From a bacterium (GTDB taxonomy: Bacteria > Bacillota > Clostridia > Oscillospirales > Acutalibacteraceae), in assembly GCA_022774755.1 (NCBI GenBank), contig JALFLK010000009.1:62001-126000 (forward strand): a DNA stretch of 64,000 bases. The letters run 5' to 3'. The first letter of the stretch is position 1. Every line of letters begins with the position of its first letter. A model generated the notes under the pieces. That model saw only the letters and a list, made by a program, of their open reading frames with translations, had not been told where the DNA came from and searched no databases. The translations under genes were made by a program, and so were the position numbers. Below, piece by piece: positions 56,075 through 64,000 of this stretch.

Positions 56075-57502
56075 ATGAGAATTTTATACTGTGCGTCAGA
56101 GGCAAACCCATTTGCAGGCAGCGGCGGACTTGCAGACGTTGCGGGCAGTCTTCCTCAGGCATTATGCAGAAGAGGTCAGGATTGCAGAATAGTTATGCCT
56201 TTGTACGGCTCAATTCCTCAAAGCTTAAAGAATACTATGAAATTTATTACGAATTTTACGGTGCCGGTAGCTTGGAGGCACCAGTACTGCGGACTTTTTT
56301 GGGCAAGATGGAATGACTGCACATATTACTTTATAGATAACGAGTACTATTTCAAAAGGGGCACTCTCTACGGCTCTTATGACGATGCAGAAAGATTTGC
56401 TTTCTTTTCAAGAGCCATTTTGGAGATGCTTCCGTATATTGATTTTCATCCGGACATAATTCACTGCAACGATTGGCAGACAGCGCTTGTGCCTACCTAT
56501 TACTATCTTTTCTATTCTCACAGACCCTGGTATGCCAACATCAAGAGCATTTTCACAATTCATAATATTCAGTATCAGGGAATGTACGGCTGGGAGGTAA
56601 ATACTCAGTGCGTAGGTATTCCACCCACAGAAACAAAGATTCTCGAAATGGACGGCAAGCTGAATATGGTTAAGGGCGCTATTGAAACCTCTACAAGAGT
56701 CACAACAGTGTCACCGAGCTATGCGGCAGAAATAAGAGATCCTTGGTACAGTTTCGGTCTTGACCCGGAGCTTAACCTCAGACACTACAAGCTGTGCGGA
56801 ATTAAGAACGGCATTGACGTTGACAGCTACAATCCCGAAACAGATTACCAGCTTTACCGCAATTATTCAAAGGACGATATGAGTGGAAAGGGCGAATGCA
56901 AGCGTGCTTTGCAGGAGCGTTTGGGACTGGAGCAGAGATGGGATGTGCCCATAGTTGCAATGGTAACAAGGCTTGTTGCTCATAAAGGCCTTGACCTTGT
57001 AAGAATGGGACTTCAGGAGCTTATGAACACCGAGAATATGCAGTTTGTAATTTTAGGCTCAGGCGATGCAGAATACGAACAGTTCTTCAGAGATATGCAG
57101 TGGAAGTATCCGGGCAGACTCTGTTCCTGCCACGGCTTTGTGCCGGAGCTTGCAAGAAAGATTTACTCCGGAGCAGATATATTCCTTATGCCTTCAAAGC
57201 AGGAGCCGTGCGGACTTTCTCAGATGATTGCTTTGCGCTACGGCACCATTCCCGTTGTTCGTGAGGTAGGCGGATTAAAGGATTCTGTTTTTGACAGCGC
57301 AGACCATTACGGAAACGGCTTTACATTTAAGAATTATTATACAGCCGATATGATTGGAGCCGTAAGGCGAGCCCTGTGGGGAATCCGTGACAATGCAGGC
57401 TGGCACCAGCTTATGTGGCGTGCAATGATGAGCGACAACAGCTGGAACCGCTCTGCAAACGATTATATCAATCTGTATAACGACACTCTTAAGTGGAATT
57501 GA
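56075..57502 (+). CDS. glgA: Glycogen synthase (ADP-glucose)
   Basis: 475 residues, strong CAGGAGG site. GT5-family GT-B fold: N-terminal GSGGLADVAGSLPQAL (15-30) where the commoner form has KTGGL, HDW-type site HCNDWQTALVP near 130, and the C-terminal MPSKQEPCGLSQM with catalytic Glu near 376. Adds glucose from ADP-glucose to glycogen. The Lys to Gly/Ser change in the KTGGL motif also occurs in related Clostridia as far as I recall, so it is noted but not taken as inactivation. Last gene of the operon. Confidence 0.96.
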   Translation: MRILYCASEANPFAGSGGLADVAGSLPQALCRRGQDCRIVMPLYGSIPQSLKNTMKFITNFTVPVAWRHQYCGLFWARWNDCTYYFIDNEYYFKRGTLYGSYDDAERFAFFSRAILEMLPYIDFHPDIIHCNDWQTALVPTYYYLFYSHRPWYANIKSIFTIHNIQYQGMYGWEVNTQCVGIPPTETKILEMDGKLNMVKGAIETSTRVTTVSPSYAAEIRDPWYSFGLDPELNLRHYKLCGIKNGIDVDSYNPETDYQLYRNYSKDDMSGKGECKRALQERLGLEQRWDVPIVAMVTRLVAHKGLDLVRMGLQELMNTENMQFVILGSGDAEYEQFFRDMQWKYPGRLCSCHGFVPELARKIYSGADIFLMPSKQEPCGLSQMIALRYGTIPVVREVGGLKDSVFDSADHYGNGFTFKNYYTADMIGAVRRALWGIRDNAGWHQLMWRAMMSDNSWNRSANDYINLYNDTLKWN

Positions 57503-57537
57503 TTTAAAAGTAAAAAGCAATAATTTATTATAAAAAT

Positions 57538-57597
57538 AAAACTGCACCCCTATGTCAAAGTTTAAAACAAAACCTGACAATAAGGGTGCAGTTTTTA
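57538..57597. terminator. Bidirectional terminator after glgA
   Basis: AAACTGCACCC pairs with GGGTGCAGTTT, with an inner TGTCA/TGACA pair, and T-rich sequence on both strands. It serves both glgA and the convergent radical SAM gene. Confidence 0.8.
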
Positions 57598-57660
57598 TAA
57601 GAGCGTATAGCTATTTAGTTATAATACCAATACCTATTAAAACTATATTATATTTTGGTA

Positions 57661-58539
57661 TCAGACTTCATCAGCCAAATCCCACTTAGGAATATAGCTG
57701 TCATCGGCAGATGACAGCTCCTGCATATATCCGTCAAGGTCAAGACTGAACATACAGTCGGCAACCTTGTCGTATTCACGCTTTGTTATTTTTCGGCTGA
57801 GTTTCGGGTATTCTTTTGCTCTGCCCCAGGGAATATACTGACCCATAAGGCTCACAAGAATGCTATCGCCGAAGTTTTCGCTTAGGATTTTCAGTGCATC
57901 TATACTGTTGGCAGTGTGATTGGGCAAAATCAAATGCCGTACAATCACGCCTTTTAAAATCATACCGTTTTCATCAAATTGGGGTCTGCCGGTTTGCCTT
58001 ACCATTACTGAGATTGCACTAAGGGCAGTCTCTCTGTAATTTCCGGCTGATGAATATTCAAGGGCAAGTGAATTGTCGCTGTATTTAAAATCGGGAAGAT
58101 ATACATCGACGATTCCGTCAAGCATTTTCAGCGACTCTGTCTTTTCATATCCCGAGCTGTTGTAAACTATGGGAATCTTCGGGCGGTAAATATTAAAGCT
58201 ATCTAAAACCGAGGGGAGATAATGACAGCAGTTTACCAAATTGATGTTATGTACGCCCATATCCTCAAGACTTTTGTAATGCCCTGCAAGCTCACCGGAG
58301 GTAACAAATCTGCCTCGGTTAAGTGCGGAAATCTCGTAGTTTTGGCAGAATACGCATTTTAAATTGCAGCCGCTGAAAAATACCGCTCCGGAGCCTTTTG
58401 TTCCGCTTATACACGGTTCTTCTCCGAAATGAGGTGCAACCCGTGCGATTCTTGCTTTTGTTCCGCAGCAGCAATATCCGTTTCCTTTTGTTTCTGTCCT
58501 TTGTGCGCTGCAATTTCTCGGGCATATGTTACACAGCAT
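57661..58539 (-). CDS. Radical SAM protein, PflA/PflX-like
   Basis: 292 residues from the ATG preceded by GGTGATG; a 31-residue extension upstream reads into a dispersed repeat and a TATAAT box and is rejected. An N-terminal Cys-rich segment (CNICPRNC, then CCCG) precedes the radical SAM cluster motif CxxxCxxC (Cys58, Cys62, Cys65 in GCNLKCVFCQNY). It resembles COG1313 proteins annotated as pyruvate-formate-lyase-activating-like, which act on unknown partners. No glycyl radical enzyme is adjacent. Confidence 0.87.
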   Translation of the reverse strand: MLCNICPRNCSAQRTETKGNGYCCCGTKARIARVAPHFGEEPCISGTKGSGAVFFSGCNLKCVFCQNYEISALNRGRFVTSGELAGHYKSLEDMGVHNINLVNCCHYLPSVLDSFNIYRPKIPIVYNSSGYEKTESLKMLDGIVDVYLPDFKYSDNSLALEYSSAGNYRETALSAISVMVRQTGRPQFDENGMILKGVIVRHLILPNHTANSIDALKILSENFGDSILVSLMGQYIPWGRAKEYPKLSRKITKREYDKVADCMFSLDLDGYMQELSSADDSYIPKWDLADEV

Positions 58540-58592
58540 AATCATCACCGGTACTATTATATCATACCCGACAAAAATAAAAAAGACAGACC

Positions 58593-58650
58593 TTAAGAAA
58601 CCGCTGAATAAATCATGCAAAAGCTGTTGCACATCTTGGTTGCATTTTAC
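58593..58650. repeat. Half copy of the MITE-like element
   Basis: TTAAGAAACCGCTGAATAAA at its start and GCACATCTTGGTTGCAT later match the complement of the right part of the element at 5740-5864. The left half is missing and the tandem repeat follows directly. Confidence 0.6.
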
Positions 58651-58690
58651 TATATTGCCCTATATTGCCCTATATTGCCCTATATTTCCC
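58651..58690 (+). repeat. 10-bp tandem repeat, four copies
   Basis: TATATTGCCC three times and then TATATTTCCC. The tract begins where the half element stops. No gene spans it. Confidence 0.9.
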
Positions 58691-58817
58691 AAAGTTTCAC
58701 ACACAGACAACAGCCGGTGTGCAAAATTTTAAACAATCAAATACCAATACTAAAATTCGGCGATGTAATATGCACAAATAACTTAATAAGCGCTTTCTTA
58801 GCTTACCTTGGTTTTGC

Positions 58818-59036
58818 TCAACCGGACAAAAAATCCTCCAGAACATCGTCAAAGTTTACGGGAGATACCTGGCATCTTGTGCACATTTCCGCAAAGCTGT
58901 ATGCCTTTTCTTCCGAATAAGAAATCGAACTTACTGATTTTAATAAAATTTTGTCTTTAAAAATCATAATCCCATAAGAATCCTGATCTTCACCGTTAGA
59001 ATTTTCTGACTCTGAAAATACGGTGAATATATACAT
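58818..59036 (-). CDS. DUF6514-family protein
   Basis: 72 residues from the ATG after CAGGTGG. A beta-rich start (MYIFTVFSESE) leads to YGIMIFKDKIL, then SSISYSEEKAYSFAEMC and SPVNFDDVLEDFL, the pattern of the DUF6514 family found across Clostridia. Function unknown. A near-consensus promoter precedes it (minus strand). Confidence 0.75.
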   Translation of the reverse strand: MYIFTVFSESENSNGEDQDSYGIMIFKDKILLKSVSSISYSEEKAYSFAEMCTRCQVSPVNFDDVLEDFLSG

Positions 59037-59450
59037 TTTTACCACCTGCCATAAAAGTGGATTCAATTCACTAATGGTATTATATCATTACTTGTGTCCA
59101 AAAGTCAATAAAAAATGACTTTAGGTTCTATGTTTGTTAATAAGCAACAAACATATTCGCCTAATTTTGCGTTTTTTGATATAATTATCTATATTAATTT
59201 GGCGTTATCTCGGTGTATAAGTTAAATAAATACTGAGCGAGAACATAGGCTGAATTTGCTTAGATACAAATACAGAATTAAATATTTGTATGTTTTTACC
59301 ATACAAAATGTAGAAATGCACAAAAAACGTTACAAAACTTTGGCTGTCAAACATTGGCATTGTTCTTTATGGGCATTTATTAAGTGACTGTTATGTGATA
59401 ATATTATTATGATAAACGTGGTAAAATCACAAAAAATATAAGGAGTGATA
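59037..59450. other. Divergent intergenic region DUF6514/pullulanase
   Basis: This AT-rich gap of about 410 bases contains the DUF6514 promoter and the pullulanase leader. I see no confident sigma-A promoter for the pullulanase; a TGTGATAAT extended -10 near 59395 is the best candidate. No gene is seen. Confidence 0.5.
59079..59108 (-). promoter_or_regulatory. Promoter of the DUF6514 gene
   Basis: On the minus strand TTGACT, 18-nt spacer and TATAAT, about 40 bases before the start. Confidence 0.65.
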
Positions 59451-62400
59451 ATGTTGAAATTTCGCAGAATAATGTCATTGGTGCTTACCATTGTTCTGCT
59501 TGCAGCCGCAACGGTTTTGCCCGCTAATGCTGCAACAACAGATGAGCAAGAGTCCGGTGCAACCTACTATAACCTAAACAAGTACTCTTCTCAGATTTAC
59601 AGCGGAGAAGATTTAGGTTCCACCTATTCTCCGACTTCAACAACGTGGAAGGTTTGGTCACCGGGAGCAACCTCCGTAAAACTTAAAATTTACAAAACAG
59701 GTTCCGATAACGAAGCAGGAGCAGGTGTTGTCGGTACATATGACCTTGCAAAGAGCTCGTCATTCTCCTCAAACGGAATATGGGAGCTTACTCTTACAGG
59801 CGACTACAAGAATTTGTACTATACCTATCTTGTTACCTGCGACGGTCAAACAAAGGAAACACAGGATGTTTACTCAAGGGCAACAGGCGTAAACGGCAAT
59901 CGTACCATGGTTGTCGACCTTGATTCTACCGACCCCGAGGGCTGGAGCTCTGACAAGCATGTCTTGTTTGATAATATGACCGAAGCCGCTGTCTGGGAAG
60001 TTCATATCCGTGACTTCTCTATTGCAGACAATTCGGGTATCAGCGAAACAAACAAGGGTAAATATCTTGCATTTACAGAGGGCGGTACAACCCTCAACAG
60101 CGACACAAGTGCAGACGCTGTTAAAACAGGTATTGATTATCTTGTAGAGCAGGGCATAAACTGTGTTCAGATTATGCCTATGTACGACTTTGCATCTGTA
60201 AAGGAAGATAAGGCGTCCTCATCGACCAACAGAAACTGGGGATACGACCCGCAGAACTACAATGTTCCCGAGGGCTCATATTCTTCAAACCCCTATGACG
60301 GTAATGTAAGAATCACCGAGATGAAGCAGATGATTCAGGCACTCCACGACAGAGGAATTTCAGTTGTTATGGATGTTGTTTATAACCATACATTTGTAAC
60401 TGAGGAATCTTGCTTCGGCAGAACCGTTCCGGGATATTACTACAGAATGTCAAATTCAACAACATACATTAACGGTTCAGGCTGCGGCAACGTTGTTGCT
60501 ACCGAGAATCAGATGGCACGCAATTATATTACCCAGTCTGTTAAGTACTGGGCAGATGAGTATCATATTGACGGATTCCGCTTTGACTTAATGGGCTGTA
60601 TCGACGTTGCAACTATGAATGCAGTTCGTACAGCACTTGACGGCCTTTATTCAGACGGCTCCGGCAAAAAGATTCTTGTTTACGGCGAGCCTTGGGAGGC
60701 GGCAAAATCTTATGCACAGACAGGTGCTACAACAGCAAACGCTTCAAAGCTTAATTCAAGAGTCGGTATGTTCTCCGACGGTATGAGAAATGCCTTAACA
60801 GGCGGAACCGACGCTTCCAACAAGGGTTGGATTGAAGGCGTTACGGACAATACCGGAGCTGTTGTAAACGGTATGAAGGCATCTATTGTAAATTCGTCAA
60901 ATACAACCCAAACGGTTACTTACGCCGCTTGTCACGATAATTACGCACTTTGGGATCATCTGACAAGAGGTGCATATGACTCAACATCCTCCACATATAT
61001 TAACGAGATGAAGGTTGCTTACGGTGCAACTCTGCTTTCTCAGGGCATCAAGTTCGGTTTGGCCGGCGACGAGTTTGCAAGAACCAAGAGAGGCGACCAC
61101 AACAGCTATAAATCTTCCGACGCAGTAAACAAGCTTGACTGGTCAAGGGTTAAGACATATTCAAGCCTTGTAAACTATATTAAGGGGCTTCGCCTTTTGA
61201 ACGAAGTTTACACCCCGTTCCACGATGACACTACAACATCTAAAAATGCTATGAATTTTGTATCAAGCTACGGCTATGTTGTAGGTTACACATTAGAGAA
61301 CAAAACGTCTAATGCCTCAAACGAGTGGGGCAAGGTTGCTGTTCTTATAAACAGCGGAACGCAGGGATATTCAATTAGCCTGGGCTCAAGCGGATGGACT
61401 GTTGTTGCCAATGAGAATTCCGCAGGAATTACAAGTCTCGGCACGGTTTCAGGCAGCAGCTATACAGTTCCTGCCCGTTCGGTTGCAGTCCTTGTAGAAA
61501 GCTCAACCTTCTCAAGACTTAAAAATGCCGCTCCTACATACGGAACTCTTACAACTGAGCACTATGTTGACGGCGTTTTGAAAAAGTCTGCAACTGCAAC
61601 ATACAGAACAGGCTCAACCTACCGTGCGCTTCCCGACCAGGATATTCTTTTTGATGCAAATGTTGAAAAGGTAGAGGGCACAACAAGCGGCACCGTTACT
61701 CAGGGTATGAGCAATACCGTTAAATATTACTACAAGAGTACTGGTGTTAACAGCGGTTACCTTACCGTTAAATATGTTGATGCAAGCGGCAAGAGTATTG
61801 CAGACGACAGCGTAACACGCTACCGTGAAGGAGACAGCTATCAGGTTCCGGCAATATCAAAACAGGGCTATCAGCTTGATACTGCAAAATATCCGGCAGA
61901 CACCTACGGAACATTTGACGGCAATTCAAAGACAATTACATTTACCTACAATCAGCTTTCATCAACTTCCACAGTAGTTCATTACTACAATTCAAATAAC
62001 TGGAGCAATGTACGCTGCTACGCATATACAGACGACGGCGTAGAGCCTAACGGTACTTGGGATACGGCAACTATTATGACGTCTGATTCTTCAATGGGCA
62101 GCGGATGGCTTAAAGCTACCATCCCGGCAGGAAGCTGTTACGTAATGTTCCACCCCGCTTCAGGTTCTTCACAGGAGCCCGGTCAGGGTGCAAGCGGTTA
62201 TCCTGTATCGGGCGAAGGATGGATTCAGAATAAAACCGTAACATTTAACTGCCAGATTATCACAAGCCACATTGATGAAGCAACCGGTAAACAGCTTACA
62301 GCTGATGAGGTGCAGTCGCTTAATAAGGTTACAAGCAGCGGTGCTTATTCAACATCTCCAAAGACAGAGCTGGGAACAGTGATAGCTGCTCCTGTAAATG

Positions 62401-63167
62401 CTTCCGGCAATTACACCGCAGGCGTTACAAATGTAGTTTATCTGTATAACACAGGAGTTGTACCTACAACTTCACCTGTTACAACATCACCTCAGCCGAC
62501 AACACAGCCTGCAACTTCAGTGTCGGAAATTATTATAGGCGATACAAATCTCAATAATATAGTTGACATAAGAGACGCATCCCTGCTTCAGTCATTCCTT
62601 GCAAAGAGCGATGATTTGACTCAGTACCAGAAGATGGCGGCAGATGTTGACGGCGACGAAACCATAAGCATCAGAGACGCTACGTGTATCCAGAGTTATC
62701 TTGCAAAGGATTACAGCAACTCAGGCAATGCAGGCAAGGTTATCGAGATTGTAATGCCTACAACTCCTCCGGAACCGACTACTCAGCCTGTTACCGAGGC
62801 TCCCACAACGGCTCCGCCGACAACTGAACCTCCGACAACAGAGCCTCCGGCAGGTTCATACACAGTTAAGTTCTCCAACTCTCAGCACTGGAGCGGAACA
62901 ATTTACTGCTATTACTGGGCAGATGACGGAACAGCTCCTGCAGAGTGGCCGGGAACTCAGATGACATTTGTTAAGACCAATGACTACGGTGAGGATGTTT
63001 ACTCTATTGATGTTCCCTCAAGCTATACAAATCTGATTTTCACTAATAATGCTAAAAAGCAGACAAATGATATAGTTTATGATGGCTCAGAGGGCTACTA
63101 TGCAAGCACAACAACGAGCACCGATCTTTACGGCAACACAGTATACCAGGCAAAACCCTGGGCATAA
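59451..63167 (+). CDS. Secreted type I pullulanase (GH13_14) with starch-binding modules and dockerin
   Basis: 1238 residues from the ATG after AAGGAG (a GTG two codons earlier is possible). Signal peptide 1-27 (ending PANA). CBM48-like domain (about 45-150), then a GH13_14 pullulanase barrel (about 178-590): RNWGYDPQNYNVPEGSYS diagnostic motif, DVVYNH, FRFDLMG nucleophile near Asp379, YGEPWEA Glu near 413, CHDN Asp near 496. Then two MucBP-like beta modules (about 690-840), a CBM26-type starch-binding module (about 840-935), another MucBP-like module, a Thr/Pro linker, a type I dockerin (about 1026-1094, loops GDTNLNNIVDIRD and ADVDGDETISIRD), a second Thr/Pro linker, and a C-terminal CBM26 (about 1135-1238). 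It should cut alpha-1,6 bonds of starch and attach to an amylosome scaffold. Confidence 0.95.
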   Translation: MLKFRRIMSLVLTIVLLAAATVLPANAATTDEQESGATYYNLNKYSSQIYSGEDLGSTYSPTSTTWKVWSPGATSVKLKIYKTGSDNEAGAGVVGTYDLAKSSSFSSNGIWELTLTGDYKNLYYTYLVTCDGQTKETQDVYSRATGVNGNRTMVVDLDSTDPEGWSSDKHVLFDNMTEAAVWEVHIRDFSIADNSGISETNKGKYLAFTEGGTTLNSDTSADAVKTGIDYLVEQGINCVQIMPMYDFASVKEDKASSSTNRNWGYDPQNYNVPEGSYSSNPYDGNVRITEMKQMIQALHDRGISVVMDVVYNHTFVTEESCFGRTVPGYYYRMSNSTTYINGSGCGNVVATENQMARNYITQSVKYWADEYHIDGFRFDLMGCIDVATMNAVRTALDGLYSDGSGKKILVYGEPWEAAKSYAQTGATTANASKLNSRVGMFSDGMRNALTGGTDASNKGWIEGVTDNTGAVVNGMKASIVNSSNTTQTVTYAACHDNYALWDHLTRGAYDSTSSTYINEMKVAYGATLLSQGIKFGLAGDEFARTKRGDHNSYKSSDAVNKLDWSRVKTYSSLVNYIKGLRLLNEVYTPFHDDTTTSKNAMNFVSSYGYVVGYTLENKTSNASNEWGKVAVLINSGTQGYSISLGSSGWTVVANENSAGITSLGTVSGSSYTVPARSVAVLVESSTFSRLKNAAPTYGTLTTEHYVDGVLKKSATATYRTGSTYRALPDQDILFDANVEKVEGTTSGTVTQGMSNTVKYYYKSTGVNSGYLTVKYVDASGKSIADDSVTRYREGDSYQVPAISKQGYQLDTAKYPADTYGTFDGNSKTITFTYNQLSSTSTVVHYYNSNNWSNVRCYAYTDDGVEPNGTWDTATIMTSDSSMGSGWLKATIPAGSCYVMFHPASGSSQEPGQGASGYPVSGEGWIQNKTVTFNCQIITSHIDEATGKQLTADEVQSLNKVTSSGAYSTSPKTELGTVIAAPVNASGNYTAGVTNVVYLYNTGVVPTTSPVTTSPQPTTQPATSVSEIIIGDTNLNNIVDIRDASLLQSFLAKSDDLTQYQKMAADVDGDETISIRDATCIQSYLAKDYSNSGNAGKVIEIVMPTTPPEPTTQPVTEAPTTAPPTTEPPTTEPPAGSYTVKFSNSQHWSGTIYCYYWADDGTAPAEWPGTQMTFVKTNDYGEDVYSIDVPSSYTNLIFTNNAKKQTNDIVYDGSEGYYASTTTSTDLYGNTVYQAKPWA

Positions 63168-63220
63168 CTGAATATCAGCTATATTGCTAATCTTGCGATT
63201 AGAGATATACACAAACACAC

Positions 63221-63258
63221 AAACCAAAAAGCCGCCCGACAGGGTGGCTTTTTGGTTT
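63221..63258 (+). terminator. Terminator of the pullulanase gene
   Basis: A 17-bp stem (AAACCAAAAAGCCGCCC with its complement, one G-T pair, GACA-type loop) whose right arm carries a T-run. Confidence 0.85.
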
Positions 63259-63467
63259 CCTGAGGCTATCCAAAAATATGATAATACAGAATTGTTTATC
63301 CGTAAAACCTATCCGTAACTTAAAATTCATACGAATACATTGCAATTATGTCGTTGAGTTTCAGCGAAAAAATATAACAGACAGATTTGTTATTATCATT
63401 AAAAATATATATCATTTCTTCATTTCATACCCTTATTTTATATTTTATTGAAAAAGCAAAATATGTT

Positions 63468-63496
63468 TTGACACAGCAGACATATTGTGCTAAAAT
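63468..63496 (+). promoter_or_regulatory. Promoter of the AMP-binding enzyme gene
   Basis: Consensus TTGACA, 17-nt spacer and TAAAAT, about 50 bases before the start. Confidence 0.8.
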
Positions 63497-63544
63497 ATAT
63501 ATGTTAATAATATAATGCGATAGAATGTGTTGGGAGTAGACAAA

Positions 63545-64000
63545 ATGCAAACATCGGTTATAAATTGGCTTGACAATGTTGTAACGCAATTTCCGAATAA
63601 GACAGCGTTTTATGACACAAGCTCACAAATTACTTTTTCAGAATTTAATGAATATACAAAAAACATCGGAACCTTTGTTGCTCAGAGAGTGAGCCCCCTT
63701 AGTCCCGTTATTGTAATGACCGGACGGCACATTATGACTCCTGCGTGTTATCTGGGCGTAGCAAGGGCAGGCTGCTTTTATGCAGCTATGGATGCTGCAA
63801 TGCCTGTGCATAGGCTTAACCAGATTATCGGAGTAATTAAGTCGGCTCATATGATTGTGGACCGTGAACACCTGGAAATTGCCGAAAGTCTGGATTTCAG
63901 CGGTGATATTTATATTCTTGAGGATATATTGGAGACACCGTCTAATGCAGAGCTGCTTACAAAAGCTACAACAAATATCACGGAGCAAACGCCCCTTTAT
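63545..64000 (+). CDS. AMP-binding (adenylate-forming) enzyme, 3' partial
   Basis: The first 152 residues only; the gene runs off the window. Start ATG follows GGGAG. The N-terminal region of an acyl/aminoacyl-AMP ligase is visible: FPNKTAFYD, ITFSEFNEYTKNIG, then YLGVARAGCFYAAMDAAMPVHRL, the last being the usual GVLKAGAAYVPLD-type motif in altered form. This resembles DltA and NRPS adenylation domains. The substrate-binding and A5-A10 motifs lie outside the window, so the substrate cannot be named. An ATP-dependent carrier-protein loading role is plausible. Confidence 0.82.
   Translation, partial: MQTSVINWLDNVVTQFPNKTAFYDTSSQITFSEFNEYTKNIGTFVAQRVSPLSPVIVMTGRHIMTPACYLGVARAGCFYAAMDAAMPVHRLNQIIGVIKSAHMIVDREHLEIAESLDFSGDIYILEDILETPSNAELLTKATTNITEQTPLY

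Larger units (their letters stand above)
63168..63544. other. Intergenic region pullulanase/AMP-binding gene
   Basis: This 377-base gap has the pullulanase terminator and the promoter of the next gene; the AT-rich middle shows no gene. Confidence 0.55.

Noticed and set aside
58540-58632. 31-residue N-terminal extension of the radical SAM protein
   Set aside because: It reads through a TATAAT box and into the MITE-like repeat; the ribosome-binding site fits the later ATG.
58651-58690. CRISPR array
   Set aside because: Units are 10 bases in direct tandem without spacers, and no cas gene is present.

Overview
The window comes from a low-to-moderate GC Gram-positive anaerobe of the Clostridia, most likely the Ruminococcaceae (Oscillospirales), close in style to the starch-degrading Ruminococcus bromii group. 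This is inferred from the S10-spc-alpha ribosomal gene order, RNase Y, LuxS, the two-protein GlgC/GlgD ADP-glucose pyrophosphorylase, two dockerin-bearing secreted proteins, a type I pullulanase with starch-binding modules, and abundant GTG/TTG starts with strong Shine-Dalgarno sites. I see no rRNA, tRNA, CRISPR, prophage or insertion-sequence transposase.

Layout. 1-9.2 kb: end of a LicD-like gene, a secreted transglutaminase-like dockerin protein, a WYL regulator with an AEC transporter, a histone-H1-like DUF6465 protein, two uncharacterised genes, and the Mg2+ channel/transporter mgtE with a structured leader. 9.2-21.5 kb: C_GCAxxG_C_C protein, a truncated XRE regulator, an AraC/GyrI-like regulator, ilvD, an EF-G paralogue, an amidohydrolase, a GH25 lipoprotein followed by luxS, an M23 peptidase, small membrane proteins and trmL. 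21.5-34.7 kb: a sugar ABC importer (binding protein and two permeases, no ATPase), the glycolytic run pgk-tpiA-gpmI, a divergent gap with a lipoprotein hydrolase and a GNAT enzyme, rny, and cobO. 35.0-50.7 kb: one long ribosomal superoperon from rpsJ to rplQ, including secY, adk, map, infA and rpoA, preceded by a leader with a candidate attenuator. 51.3-57.5 kb: the glycogen operon glgB-glgC-glgD-glgA. 57.6-64 kb: a PflA-like radical SAM gene, a DUF6514 gene, a 1238-residue dockerin pullulanase, and the start of an AMP-binding enzyme.

How they fit. Extracellular starch is debranched by the dockerin pullulanase, which probably docks on a cohesin scaffold encoded elsewhere. Oligosaccharides could enter through the ABC importer, pass through glycolysis, and be stored by the Glg enzymes. 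Two interspersed repeat families (two long copies plus a fragment of one, and one complete copy plus a half copy of the other) occupy intergenic space. The least explained items are the mgtE leader with a 28-codon ORF, the EF-G paralogue with a degenerate G4 motif, the long basic tail on GlgB, the terminated leaders ahead of rny and rpsJ, and the repeat families.
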